Positions 32,880 to 44,961 of a stretch of 64,000 nucleotides of DNA are shown here, piece by piece (the stretch's first letter is position 1; each line of letters opens with the position of its first letter). Position numbers and translations under genes: made by a program. Where the stretch lies: positions 13,127,001 to 13,191,000 of the forward strand of contig CM060899.1 in the NCBI GenBank assembly GCA_030762935.1. Direction: 5' to 3'. The DNA is from Hymenopus coronatus (Eukaryota; Arthropoda; Insecta; Mantodea; Hymenopodidae). The notes beneath the pieces were generated by a model. It did no database searches. It had not been told where the DNA came from and saw only the letters and a program-made list of their open reading frames with translations.

Positions 32880-33640
32880 TAACAGAGAGGTCTGACGATC
32901 ACTGATGCTGGGATACATGTAACACTGTCTGTGCACGGTTCAGTTTGTCTGAGGGAGCCATCGTGTAGGCACATATTTCACTGACTCAGCATGGATTTCA
33001 AGTTAAAACAATGAGCGGCTATTCAGTTTTGTATTCTGCTAAAAAAATCTGGAACTAAAACATTGCAAATGATATAGGAATAAGATAGAGAGACCAAGCT
33101 TTATCAAAAAACATGTGTTTTGAATGGCACAAAATATTTCAGGGTGATGAAAAAAGTAAAGGTGTAATCAAGTGCAGGGAAGGTCATGCATCTTGTTGAC
33201 AAAATTGGGGTAATTTATGAGCATGTACCTAAACTCAACACAGTAACTGCTTAATACAATAACCTCAGAGATCACTCAAGATGAAAATGACTGCCAAGAA
33301 ACCAGAACTTGCTCCCCATGGATAGATACTTCATCAAGACAACGACCCTGCCCATCGAGGCATAGCAACACCAGAGGCAATTACTCAACTGGCAAAAAAT
33401 TATACTCCACCCACCATATTCACCAGATCTAGCACCCTACAACTTCTACTTGTTTCCACAATTGGAAAAACATCTTTCTGGGTGCCATTTTCATACCGAT
33501 AGAGAACTAAACAGTGTTATTTTGGGTATACTGAACTGGATGTCCAACAAGCGCTTCTCTGAGAGTCTGGAACGTAGATAGAATGTTGGAACCACTGTGC
33601 AGTCCCAGAAGGAGATTATTTTGAAAGTTTGTAATTAAAT
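32880..33640 (+). mobile_element. mariner-type transposase remnant in intron
   Basis: Left part reads, with frame changes, AIQFCILLKKSGT and CVFEWHKIFQG, as in the helix-turn-helix region of mariner transposases. After an internal deletion the right part reads ILHQDNDPAHRGIATPEAIT, then a PPxxxPDLAPYNFYLFPQLE-like block, which holds the last catalytic acidic region, and RFSESLERR near 33580. It lies in intron 2 of the zinc-finger gene. No clear terminal inverted repeats were found. Confidence 0.65.
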
Positions 33641-33644
33641 TTGA

Positions 33645-34330
33645 ATAAAAAAATAAATGTTTCCTATTATTTTTTGATACACCTTCATACGCACCTGTCT
33701 TATTTCTATTCCACTGTTACACTTGTAGTAGATCCTGTTAAGTTGAATAACTTTTCCAAGCAATTAGGATGGAGCACATGGCTAGATAAAGCATACCCCA
33801 AGTGGCCTACTATGGTAGGTTTGGCACACCTGGAGCCCCTAGCTAACCTTGACTTTCGCACTATTTGTTCATCTAAGTGGTGAAGAAGACAGCAGAAACA
33901 CACACCCCTCCCCCTGCATATAGGCTATGTGTGGAGATCCGTGTTCATAGAAAGAAATATCCAGGTTGGTTGAGGTTGAGTCTTGGCTTTCCATCTTTTC
34001 ATTAACCAGGGAAGGTGCACAACTAATACACCATTTGGTTTCTACTTCGCCTAAATGGCAAGCTAATCCACCCCTAGTCAGCTGGCCAGGATTAGGTATT
34101 GTACCAAACTCCAGAGTGAGTTTGAGAGCAAGCCAGCCAAATCCACTGTGTAGCCCTGTCACCTTAGTGGGGTGACTCCTTGCTGGACTAATTAGTAGTG
34201 GGCAGCACTGGGAGTACTATGCTTGGAAAAGAAAGTCAAGTTTAGTGGTTCTTGCTATTTTGCCATACAAAAGGTATGGATAAGATAGGTGGTCCAGTTA
34301 AACATGCATTAGAACTCAAAGTGGCACACT
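33645..34330. other. Unassigned intronic sequence
   Basis: Less AT-rich than its surroundings from 33750 to 34200, with overlapping frames on both strands (33869-34162 minus, 33966-34175 plus). I recognise no domain. It may be part of a repeat not otherwise represented here. Confidence 0.35.
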
Positions 34331-34339
34331 CCTGGTCCA

Positions 34340-34520
34340 AGGAAATTCAGCAGAGCAACTGGCTAGAGATCGGGAGATCCGTGGTTCAAATCCTGGCTAT
34401 GGCATTGAATTTTTCAGTCTGACTCTACCTATCCAACTCCTGTCCTACACAGGGCTTGTGTGAAAAAACAATTAGTCCAAATTCAGCATTCCAAGCAATG
34501 CGAAAACTACAGCCAATATT
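34340..34520 (+). mobile_element. Another tRNA-derived SINE
   Basis: GCAGAGCAACTGGCTAGAGA followed by GTGGTTCAAATCCTGGC has A and B boxes of a tRNA-like head. The body (TACACAGGGCTTGTGTGA, CATCTACTCATATGTAAGAC) differs from SINE1 and SINE2. I see only one clear copy in the window. Confidence 0.5.
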
Positions 34521-34581
34521 TAAGGCATCTACTCATATGTAAGACCTTGAGCAAACAGACATCATGGAGAAAATGTTTTTG

Positions 34582-34840
34582 ATTTTTTTTTTTTTTTTTT
34601 TTGGTACTGTTTAAGGCCTGCTTTTACTACTTCTGGCACTGTAGGTGATGACACTGGTGATACATGGAATGAAAATGGAACTGGTGGGAAGCGATGGCAG
34701 GGGAAACCGGAGAACCTGGAGTAAACAAACCCGCCCCTGCATTGTTTGTCCACCATAAATCTTACATGCGGTCACTTGGAATCGAACCCAGGCCATCTAG
34801 GTGAGACGAGTGGTCTAACCACTCTGCCACAGCACGGCCA
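34582..34840 (-). mobile_element. SINE1, full-length copy
   Basis: Begins with the inverted A tail (T run 34582-34602) and GGTACTGTTTAAGGCCTGC. It contains GGGGAAACCGGAGAACCTGG and GTCCACCATAAATCTTACAT, and ends in the inverted tRNA-like head with GTGGTCTAACCACTCTGCC. Confidence 0.85.
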
Positions 34841-35089
34841 TGGACAGACATAATGTGTGGTATCTTTTAATTGACATACACCTCCCTCTACTGTATGAAA
34901 TTTGTTAAGGTGTGTGGCTGGAAAACAGATCCATCATTATTCTTAAACCAGATGTAGGTATGTATGGATGATATATTTGGCATAGCTGATATTTTTGGCA
35001 GCACTTGAGCTCAAGGCTCACCTTGAGTTTCTTTCCATTAAGGCTCAGGTTGAATCTCAAGGGTTCTGTTTCGTTCTGGAAACCTGGAA

Positions 35090-35460
35090 GACTACAATTA
35101 CCTTTTTACCACAGAGGTGTTAGACCATGTCATTTCTTTTTTGACAAACTCTGCGCTTGGCACTGATGGTATCCACATCAAATGTTGTAGGATCTTTCTC
35201 CTGAAGGTAAGACTTTCCTGTTCAAGGTCTGTAAACATATTTGAATTAATGCAACTTTTACAGCAAGGTGGCGGAACCTGGAAAGAACTGGCATCTTCAG
35301 TCCAGATACCACTTTTGCGTCCCTCGTCAGTTGCATCTGCAAGATAATGGATCACATGATCAACAGACAGTGGAAACTTGCAATTTCCTGACAACACCAG
35401 TGTGATTTTTGACACCGTCGATCAGCAGCCTCTTATCGCTACACATGTAGATCATGAAAA
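35090..35460 (+). mobile_element. Non-LTR retrotransposon reverse-transcriptase fragment
   Basis: VLDHVISFLTNSALGTDGIH covers the xGPDGIHxxML motif of non-LTR reverse transcriptases. It is followed by FELMQLLQQGGGTWKE (the WQQGxxPxxWK region) and, in another frame, KIMDHMINRQWKLAI (the KVMExMVNxRL region). No YxDD box or endonuclease is present. It lies in intron 2 of the zinc-finger gene. Confidence 0.65.
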
Positions 35461-35889
35461 ATCTTATAAAGAAGAATATTTTTTTACTTAGAGAAGTTAA
35501 TGATGATGGTTGCTGAGTTTCAACACTATACCATGGATGTTGTTACTCTCAATTTACAGATTATATAACGGTAATTAATCACTTTTAGCCTTCAAAACTA
35601 TATATATTAAAAATACATAAGTAATTTAAAAATAAATTTCATTATAAGGTAAATGATTAAAGCAAGGTAAAAAAGTACACAAAAAATATAAAAAGACACA
35701 TAATTATGGCATAACCTGGTAGCAAATCACAAAAATTTCTATTTATTTATAGCACATTTGCATATAAAGATGGAAGAATTTCATGGCTTAGATACAACTA
35801 TGGTATACTGGTCATCCTGTAACAAATTTTCAGTCTGCTTATGTGAATTATCATGTGAATTCTTTTGTCTGCTTTTTGTGCATATGACT

Positions 35890-36535
35890 TATTTTTTAAT
35901 GATTTTATGATCTGGCAACTGCTTTGGATTTCTTATCCAATCTACTATTTTGGAAGAATCTTGACATTGGCTTTTTCTTTGTTTAAATTTTTTGTGATGA
36001 TTTGAGTGTCTGTAGTGTAGTGTTCTACTTGGCTGGAATAGTCTATGGATGTTTTTAATCCAGAAAGCTTAGCTCCAGAGGTTTACTACATTATCGGTTA
36101 TTTTAGGTTAAGCTTTGGTTTGGTTGGCGACTTTTCTTTATTTGTTTTAATGCACAGTTTTTCTAGATTCTTTTTCAGTTTTACTGTTTTATCATTTTCT
36201 TGGTCAGAATTCCAAAGGCGGATTTTCTATATCCATCCAAATTATGTTTCTTAAATTTCTAATTAGTTTTGGATCATTTGAATTCTACATTATTTTTATT
36301 TTTGAAGTGTTTGTTTTTTCTCACTTCTAGTACATTTTCTCTGCTGCTTCTTGCTGTCTACTGCATTGATCGAATTCTACTACTCTTCACATGAATTTTG
36401 ATACTACCTCTTTTATGATGAATAGGTTGGGAAAGCTAAAATTTGCAGCAATTTTCTTTTTCTCTTGTAATTTGGTAAAGAGCTTACATTCTTTCTTGTT
36501 TTGAATTAGCAGTGTGTTGAATTTTACATTCTATA
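35890..36535. other. Unassigned intronic sequence, T-rich on plus strand
   Basis: A Lys-rich minus-strand translation with several stops is the only protein-like signal, and it matches nothing I know. Base composition may explain it. Confidence 0.3.
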
Positions 36536-36540
36536 TGTCC

Positions 36541-37320
36541 ATGATGATGATGATGATGATGATGAGTAGAGGTTACGGGTATACAACAGCTGGGTTATTA
36601 GTACCCATATAAAATAGTGTGGCTATACACACAAATAAAGCTCTCTACAAAAATAAAATATAAGTAAATAAGACCCTGAATCAGCAATCAAACCTACTAG
36701 GAATAAAAGCGCCGATTACAGAAACAATAAAAGCTAAAGAAAACCATTAAAAATGGAACTAAAAAACAGGACTAAAACCAGCTCATCTGGGCTAAAAGAA
36801 TATGTGCTAAACATTTAAAAACATAAAAACTAAGATATCACTAGGTTATCAGAAGATGGAACACAAATAAAATAATAAAAATCAAAGAAAACCTAGGCAT
36901 TCAGATTAAAAGGCACACCAGATAAAAACTTAATAATTCTCTCTACTGACCACAAGGATCTCTTTTAGTGTTGCTGACATCTGCAGAGTGGCTCATAGAT
37001 GTGCTAGACAAGTACACTGGCAGTACATGAGATACTGACAATTCCTGTCTACAGAGCACACACATAAGAGCACGTTTCCTCTGAAGCAGGTAGGTGCGTG
37101 TAAAATGACAGTGGCCAATATGCAACCACACTAACATAACCTCATGATGGGAGACATGTGAGGAGGTTACCCAGTTTATGGAACATCCTTAACTACTTGG
37201 AGCCTGTTGCTGCAGAAAGCCAACAACTCCTTACACCAGCACAAAATCATCTCCCTCCGCACAACAAGCCTGAAGTCCTATTATGTTACACAAGAGATGT
37301 CCATGATATACTTCTATTTG
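36541..37320 (-). mobile_element. 3' end of a second I-group element with (CAT)n tail
   Basis: On the minus strand MLVWLHIGHCHFTRTYLLQR and a CVLC pair (36943-37137) correspond to the C-terminal segment of ORF2 at 20465. The 3' UTR ends with TACTAATAACCCAGC, CCGTAACCTCTACTC and then (CAT)8 at 36541-36564. GCTAATAACC and AATAACCTCTGC near 20980 in the 5.5-kb element are the counterparts. It is 5'-truncated, as usual for target-primed reverse transcription. Confidence 0.6.
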
Positions 37321-37954
37321 TGCCAAATGTTTGTTTATCTGCTAAGTATGCTTCTTTGCCATGATTTGTAGGCCAGAACAATTAATTGATATAGAAATAT
37401 GGATGGATGGAAACCATCAACAGCGCTGCCCAACCTTTAGTCAACATGATAATTAGACGTCAAAATACTGGAATGCAAGAGAGCAAATAGCTTCAATGCC
37501 AACTACTGAACATTAGATATCAAACAACCACAATTAATTGGTGCTTAGAGAAATTTCATAACAGGGACTTTCAAATTATATGGGTAAATTTGTGGAATTG
37601 ATTTTTAACATTAAATCACTTACACCTTCTATTTATGAGAAACTAGTTTTCAAAGCTGTTGACTTCATTTCCAACCTCAGGGGGTTGGACTGCCATCATT
37701 GGATGTAACTGCTTATTGACATAAATTGCTATTAATAAGACATGTATGTTATTTCTTTTTATTTTTTTTATTCTTACAGTTCGCAAGTAAAACAATTTAT
37801 ACAATACTAATTGAGAAGTGAAGATATTCACAAGCTAAGCACAGAAAATTGAAGGTATATATTAGTCTGAATATATCTTAAAATTATAGTATTTTAATCA
37901 GAGCTAATTTTGAGAAAAACAAATTATAACAAATAATCTTCAGCATAAAGAGTA

Positions 37955-38195
37955 GTTTGCGGTAGAGCAGTTTTATTATTAATTTTAGTACTATGTGTTT
38001 GCAGAATGCAATACTTTGATACCAAGTTTGGTATTTACTCGACATTTTTCTGAGTTATGTTTTTTTCTGACATTCTCAAACTCTACGCTTTTTGAAATGC
38101 TTAATGGTTTCAGAGTATTTTAAAACATATATTTCCATTGAAATCTTGTTTCGGCACATTTGAGCAGAATGTAATACCTCCTGTTGACAGTCATG
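37955..38195 (+). repeat. Fragment of dispersed repeat family B
   Basis: ATACCAAGTTTGGTATTTAC is shared with the inverted copy at 45545-46390. AAAACATATATTTCCATTGA followed by AAATCTTGTTTC and GCAGAATGTAATACCTCC match the conserved block. Confidence 0.5.
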
Positions 38196-38660
38196 TGTAT
38201 ACTTAATCCACTCTTATGTAAAAATATAATACTTCCTATACTCTAGGTATGTAATTGTATTTTAATTGTATTTTAACCACCCTTATATAAAAATGTAATA
38301 TGTCCTGTATGTTGTAGACATTGTAAAACTTGGGTTTGCATTTGATTCACCCCTGTATAAGAATATATATTTTCTATAATTACCCTATGCATGCAAAAAG
38401 GATAGTTGAGCTCTGGTTTGTATTCTGTCTCTCCTTGTGTAACAATAAAAGGCACTCCAAAGCATCTGTGGACTCAATCAAACATGCAACAGTATGCAAT
38501 TTGATGGATTGTATATTATATTCCTATTTGTGTCAGTTCAGGAACACGAAGAGACATCTTCTACAATATAAATATAAGAGTTTAATCAGAATTAAAGGAA
38601 AATGTATCACAAGAAGCAGTAAGTTTCTAATTGAAACATTACCTAAGAGTCAAATCTTAC

Positions 38661-38692
38661 CTTGAAGATTTTGCTGGAGGGAAGCTCTCATC
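38661..38692 (-). CDS. 32-nt internal coding exon of the right zinc-finger gene
   Basis: On the minus strand TTCTGTTACAG precedes GATGAGAGCTTCCCTCCAGC and the exon ends in TCTTCAAG before GTAAGATTT. It encodes DESFPPAKSS plus two bases of an Arg codon completed by the next exon. It joins the upstream exon (phase 0 end) to the terminal exon in an open frame; skipping it would shift the frame, since 32 is not a multiple of three. The acceptor and donor are both good. The evidence is splice signals and frame only, not a transcript. Confidence 0.7.
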
Positions 38693-39779
38693 CTGTAACA
38701 GAATAATTTACACACATATCTATAGAATGCTGGGTGCTAACATGGTTATGTTTTAAAATACAAAGTTTGTTTGTTTAATTTTTTTATGGTATGTGGACAT
38801 ATGTAGAATCAAACATTTAAATTTAGTGTTAGAATATTTCCAATGGATACCATCCCATTATGAAATCCTAGAAAATGAGAGCTTTGGCAAAGAAGGGCAG
38901 AATTATGGCTTACAGACCAGTAACCAAATTTACATACTACTCTGTCAACAGATTTCAATAAACAAAACTTGATAACATAATCAAAAGGGAAAAAATTGAA
39001 TTCTGTACACAATAATCTTCATTCAATTCCTGATTTCTTTGCAAATTGTCTGTAGCTGCATCTAGATTGGCAACAGGCCAATCTGTATAGGATTGGAATA
39101 TATCAATCTCCAAACTGTCTGCTGTGTAACTCAGATCAAAACAAGGATTCAGAGCATCTCAAAATATATGCTTCAGTAGCTGACCATAAAAATATATTTG
39201 AAAAATACTGGAGTGTAAAAGGACATTTGCTTTATTTTCAAATACCTGGCATTAAAGAACAGCAACAGCATATTTCATGCTGTAATAGGCATAAGAAAAT
39301 AATTTTAATTTCACAACAGCAATTTAAGGTCTGATGCATTCCATGATAGTTACTGTAAGCAGGTTATTAATAGTAATACACATAAACAGTACACTAATAT
39401 GGATTTTCAGAGACACAGCATCTATCTACCTTGCAGTTAAAACAGCATATACTCTAAATATTCTCGATTAAAACTAAATCAGAATTGAAAGAGCCTAAAA
39501 ATGTAAATGTGATAATGTACATTCTTTTTAAACTATTAAGCGACTCACATAGATAAAGCTTAGACACGTGCATACCTCATAGGTACCAAATATGAAGAAT
39601 GAAGAACTCTAGATCAGGAAGGGCAATCTGGAGCTCCAACTGCAGACTTCCGAATACCAATCTTGCACTGCAAACTGTAAAGCTAATTGTGACCTCAGAT
39701 GTAACCATATTTAGTTTCAACCTGGTCTAAAGTCATGAAGAGGTATATACGTATATAAACTTTAGAATGTCTGGTGAAA

Positions 39780-40065
39780 CTTCTATTTGTTGTGTGTCTC
39801 CAATTAATAGGCTGAAGACCTAATAGTGTTGAAGGGTTTGCTGTAATCTATGAACACTACAAATTATTTTTTCCCTGGGTGTCTTAGTGAATTCTGAGCC
39901 TGCTCTATTAAGTAGTTCACTGCATATAGGATGCTTCTTGCTTTCCTGAAGCCAAGTTGGTTTTCTAGTATTTGGACATCAAAGTCAGAGCTTGTTACAT
40001 AAAATGAATCCTGAGAATTGGGAAGGCAGCACCACCAAGATTGGCCCACAACTTTACAAAACAAA
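39780..40065 (-). mobile_element. Non-LTR retrotransposon reverse-transcriptase fragment
   Basis: LENQLGFRKARSILYAVNYL covers the ENQxGFRKxRST motif; after AQNSLRHPGKK a frame change gives VFIDYSKPFNTI, the region of the first catalytic Asp (FxDFxKAFD). It is a short internal piece in intron 1 of the zinc-finger gene. Confidence 0.65.
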
Positions 40066-41212
40066 CTTTCTTCATAGAAGACAATCAGAATGCGGATACA
40101 CCTGCCAAATACTATGACCTACGAGGACACACACCAAATACTTATGGAAAAGAGAAAATTTAGACAGAGATTTTTATTCAACAGATGCTTTGTCAACAGA
40201 AGAATGGAGGCAGACAAATAACAAACTTTGACATACAGTGACATGATTTCCAACACACAGCTTCCACCAGAAGTTCTGCCAAAACAAGAGATTTCACCAA
40301 CAGGAGGAAGACTATGTTTGTGAACTGTACAACAAACAATGTGAAAGATATCAAACAGGAAAAGCCAAAACAAAAAAAAAAAAAAAACAAAGACAAATAT
40401 CAGTAATAAAACTAGATTTAGATTAATGTAGTTCAGTTTATATATTGCACATTGTGCATATTTCATCTATAAATAAATATATAACCTAATGTCAAGTTAA
40501 TAGGTATATATATAAACTTTCTAGCTTGACACAGGAAGAACCAAATCAGGCATATATTTGCCTAACAGTGTTAAACTGTTCTCTCCCCTTTTAGATTTAT
40601 TACATACCACATATTAGGTGAGCTACAGACAGAAAGTTTTAAATAGAGAATTGACTTGCTAAATTAGCGGTTTGCAAAACAAATGTTAAATTATGATACT
40701 ACTTAAATATAAAATCTTTTTTTAGCTCCAGTTTTAGGAAAATACTCTTTTGGCATTTTGTAAATAAGTAGAGTGTGACTTGTAACAGATGTTAGGTATA
40801 ATATAAAAATTCTCTTGCAAAACAGTAACTTAAATTGTATACTGATTTAAATGGTTATTTAGCAATTACTTAAAGCTAAGTAACTGCATTGTTTGAGGTT
40901 TGAAAGTAATTGAATTTGCTTTTGACATAATTTAGTGTACATTTTACCTTTTATTTTATATAGTTGATTGTCAGATGCCAAAGTGTTACAGAATGCTATA
41001 CTATAGTTTATACAAAACTTTCCTTTAAATATCCAATTGTTTTTCAGGAAATATCAGTACCAGTGCTTTCAATCTCAATACACCATCTAACAACACTATA
41101 TACACTCAAACTATTTCTTATTCTCAGTAATTTTTTATTCATAATGGTTAATATTTCATTCAGTACAAAATAAACCAGAATTCTAGGCTGCATAGATTTC
41201 AATAAAACTTAC

Positions 41213-41717
41213 CTTACTATCATTACAAACAGATGAAGCTTCTATATCCAACAGCCAAGCTCCTTCTTTAATTTCTAGTTTGCTGTCCATTTCATGATCA
41301 CTGTTATAGTTCTTATTATTCTTTACAAGATCCATTGGAAGAAATTCTTCCTCTTTCTGTGAATAAAAGTCATAAGTCAGGGTTTGTTCCTCATTTTCAG
41401 TTTTCATATCTATTTTGCAGTTGTTGCTGGATGTAGCAGTTTCAGACTTCTTTCCAAGATATTTGGTAGAACTTTTTCTCTCTTTCTGTGCACAGAAGTC
41501 TGGAAAAGGAGTCCCTGATTTAACCTCCTCTGTTTTGAAGGACTCAACAAAATCATCATCCAGAAACTTAACATCATTGTCCATCTTCATTCTAACAATC
41601 TTGGTAAAGAATTCTGTCTCATTTTGTAATGCTACATCCAATGAGAGAGGATCTTCTTCTTTGATTTCTATTTTGGTGTCCATTTCAAAACTGTTGTTCT
41701 TAATTTCATAAACAAAT
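41213..41717 (-). CDS. C2H2 zinc-finger protein, first coding exon (acidic N-terminus)
   Basis: The exon lies between an acceptor (TTTTTACACAG, ending at 41718) and a perfect GTAAGT donor (41212-41207). The likely start is the ATG at 41683-41681, giving MDTKIEIKEEDPLSLDVA; the frame is open upstream to the acceptor, so a further upstream start cannot be excluded. With exons 38692-38661 and 31700-30695 it makes about 502 residues, of which this exon gives 157. It is acidic and contains repeats: MDTKIEIKEEDPLSLD and MDSKLEIKEGAWLLD, plus FCAQKERKSSTKYLGKK and FYSQKEEEFLPMDLVKN. Acidic IKEE-type segments commonly precede finger arrays in arthropod proteins; their partner is unknown. A 5' untranslated exon must lie further right. 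Confidence 0.78.
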
Positions 41718-41964
41718 CTGTGTAAAAAGAAACATATCATGTGTACCAGCTATTGGATTTTCTAAAATAGCAGCAGCACAACATAAAAATGAAACTACCA
41801 TTAGGAGTATTCTGTGATTTGACTAAAGAATTTGAAAACATAGAATGCAATCTGTTGCTGTAAAAATTAAATGCTGTTACTTCAATGTAATTCTCATAAA
41901 AGCTTTGATATTGTTTAAGAAATGCAATCTAGAAAACTAGATTAATCACTGTGTTTCCCATAAG

Positions 41965-42235
41965 ATCCCTGTGGTGTAATGGTCACCATGCTAACTTCAT
42001 ATACCCAAGATCACGGGTTCAAACCCAAGCGGAAAACGATGGACTTTTTCAGGCGTAAAAATCCTTACCATGGTTACCTTCAAAGAGAAGTGCAGCCAAT
42101 TGTCCCGTATTATATATTTACAACACCTAAAGACTGAAAAAGAGGCATCTGGGCAAAATTAAGCAGTTTTTTATGCCCAGTATAGAATGCTGAGAATTGC
42201 AGCCGTTAAAGAACATCCATAAATAAAACTCCATT
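41965..42235 (+). mobile_element. SINE2, full-length copy
   Basis: tRNA-like head TCCCTGTGGTGTAATGGTCA and GATCACGGGTTCAAACCC, then the body GTAAAAATCCTTACCATGG, AGAGGCATCTGGGCAAAATT, CAGTATAGAATGCTGAGAA and tail AACATCCATAAATAAA. It is the most complete of four copies. The cloverleaf is not complete enough for a working tRNA. Confidence 0.75.
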
Positions 42236-42814
42236 TCTATCTCCATTTGGCCCTCAGTTATTTAATTATTATTTATAAATAACTTAGCATATAATTTTAG
42301 CACAGAGCCCATATCTATGTTCTCTACCAAAATACTTGTATCTTAAGTAAGATCAGCAACTAAGAGATTTGGTGAATACAGTGTTTGAACAGTTCAGAAC
42401 TTGATTTAAAGCTAAAAATTTTAAACTAAAACAAAGTCATTCAAATCAGAGTTTACCATGAATAAGTTCATAAATTAACAATAAGGCAAAACAATTACTT
42501 CATAGGAAAAGTCTTTGATATAAAATTTCGGGTCCCTGAAACAGATCAAGAACTCAGCTGGAGAAAACGAATAAAATTTAAGCTTCAAAACACAGCTGAG
42601 TTTGATTTGTCATACAAAACTTAGAAACCTTCTATAACTAAAATGCCTAAGAGGTGTCTTTTTTGCCTTACATATTTTATTGTGATATGCAATAATCTCT
42701 AGGCAAATTCTGCACACAGCAGGCAATGTTTGTATTCTATAAAACTAGTGGCATTATTTGTGACGTTGGACATTGTCATTCCAAATATTATTGCACTTAC
42801 TGGTGAATACATAT

Positions 42815-43897
42815 ATTCTCCTGTAGTCATCATTTGAAAGGCTTTACGCCTAAAGAAATGGATGAAATGGACAGTACATTGAAAATCTCTGCCCCTTCAT
42901 ATTCAATGATTAAAAGGTGGGTTGCAGAGTTTCAAATGGGACGTACGAGCATTAGTGATGATCCTCACTCTGGACACCCTGTAGAACTGACAGATCCAGA
43001 GATCATTAAAAAAATTAATTATTTAGAACTGAAGACTGCAGATTAAAGCTGTTTGATATAGCAGAGGCTGTAAACATATCAAAAAAATGTGCAGGTAATA
43101 TGTTGGGCTTTTACAAGGTCTGTGCAAAATGGGTGCCGCATTTGTTGATACCTGATCAAAAGTTGCAAAAAAAAAAAAAGGCTGTTTCTGTTACGAATGT
43201 GGAGCTCTACGTAAAAATCCCAGTGAATTTTTGAGACAGTTTATTACCATGGATGAAACTTGGATATATCACTACACTCCAGAAAGTGAATCACAGAAAA
43301 CGGTGGATTGCATGAGGTGAACCAACTCCAAAAAAGGCCAAGTCAATTTTGTTAGGTAACAGGGTTATGGAGAGTGTTTTCTGGGATGCACAGGGAATTA
43401 TTTTTATGATTATTTGGAAAAGAGTTAAGTATCACTGGTGACTACTATGCAAGCTTACTGCAACATTTGAGTGATGAGGTGAAAAGAAAAAGACCTAATT
43501 AGAAAAAAAAAAAAAATCTAGTTTCATCACGCCAATGCTCAGGCCCATCGTTCAGTCATTGCAATAGGAAAATTCAGCAAATTAAAGTAGGAATTGTTTG
43601 AATATCCACCCTATTCACCAGATATTCACTCAGTGATTACCACCTGGTCCCAAAACTCAAAAAATTTCTTGGAGGACAAAGATTTCACAGCAATGAGGAG
43701 GACATTGGTGTGTTAAACAGCTAATTTGAGGACCTTAATAAATCGCACTACAGAGATGGTTTAATTAAATTAGAACACTGATATGACAAATGTATTAGCC
43801 TATCTGGATATTATGTTGAGAAACAAAAAAAAAAAAAAAAGAAAAGGGCTTTAAACGTTTTCATTGAGAGGCCCGGGACTTATCAGCCAACCCTAGT
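42815..43897 (+). pseudogene. mariner transposase pseudogene with 3' inverted repeat
   Basis: A first open part (42834-43046) has APSYSMIKRWVAEFQMGRTS and SDDPHSGHPVELTDPEII, the helix-turn-helix region of a mariner transposase. Later frames give EFLRQFITMDETWIYHYTPE (first catalytic Asp), VFWDAQGII, a HQDNAQAH-like block (second Asp region), YPPYSPD and a C-terminal YYVEK. Stops and frameshifts are numerous. The right end GGGACTTATCAGCCAACCCT (about 43874-43893) is a typical mariner inverted repeat; the left repeat was not found. Confidence 0.78.
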
Positions 43898-44429
43898 AAA
43901 TATGCCTTTCAAAATAGCTATGCAATGGGCGATGGCTTAGGAAAAGTGTAAAGAGGGCATTGTCAATATAGGACACTAAGGTATACTGGAAGTTCTTCGT
44001 GAAGAGCAGAAGCTGTGGTAAAATAGTTAGGAAAGTACCACTGGTGCTAGAATACAGCACCATGTCCAAAATCCAATTGCCAAGATGTGGACACCCAACA
44101 AATTAGTTAGCTAAAAAATAGAATTAAATAATACAGTAAATTAACAGTAGTTTCAAATAACAGATATAGTATCGGAAATGGAGGTAACATTTAAGTTAAA
44201 ATCCTCCTCTAAATCTTAATCATAGTTATAATGCACAATGCAGTTGAATTCTTAACAGGTACTTTTATGGGTAAAATGCAAAAACAGATTTATTTTAGTG
44301 GACCATGCTAATACAGCTGGCCTGGCAGTTTCATCTGCACATACACTGTGTTAGCAAAATGGACTATAGTATTGTAGTCAAATTATCATATAAGAAACTT
44401 CTTAAAAAAGGATGCTGAACCCTAGTGGT

Positions 44430-44622
44430 GGTGTTTAACCCAGCTTTAACTTCTTATGCCACAACAGGGGTGACACTGACGATACATGAATGACGATGGA
44501 GCACCGGTGGAATGCAATGGTGGGGGAAACTGGAGAACCTGGAGAGAACCCGCCCCAGGGCCGCTTTGTCCACCACAAATCTCACATGTGGCTGCTTGGG
44601 ATCGAACCCAGGCCATCTATTC
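44430..44622 (-). mobile_element. SINE1, copy lacking the outer head
   Basis: GTGGTGTTTAACCCAGC, GATGGAGCACCGGTGGAATG, GGGGGAAACTGGAGAACCTG and GTCCACCACAAATCTCACAT follow in the SINE1 order to GGGATCGAACCCAGGCC. The last ~30 bp of the tRNA-like head are missing. Confidence 0.85.
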
Positions 44623-44961
44623 TGAACACTAGCTCTTAAAGTGCCCAAATCTTCTCTTAAACTCTATTTACAGTATTTGCATTACCTTCTCCACTGTTTC
44701 TTACATTTTATTCTCTTTGTAACAAGTAAAGCAGTTTTGCCTTAAAATCACTCATTAACGTAAAGAAGCCCAATGTACTAAAATACCTTAGATTTACCTT
44801 TGATCATTTCCATAATACAGCCATAAAGTCTGTTAGGAACCTTGCAGTGTTTATGAATTTGGAATTATAGGTTACATTATATTAAAGTTACCAAGAGTGC
44901 ATACTAAAATTAGTGAACAAAATTCTGTAATCCTCTTAATATTTATCTATTATTTCTTCTT

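Noticed and set aside
41965..42055. Functional tRNA gene
   Set aside because: It is the head of a SINE2 with body and tail attached, and the cloverleaf is incomplete.
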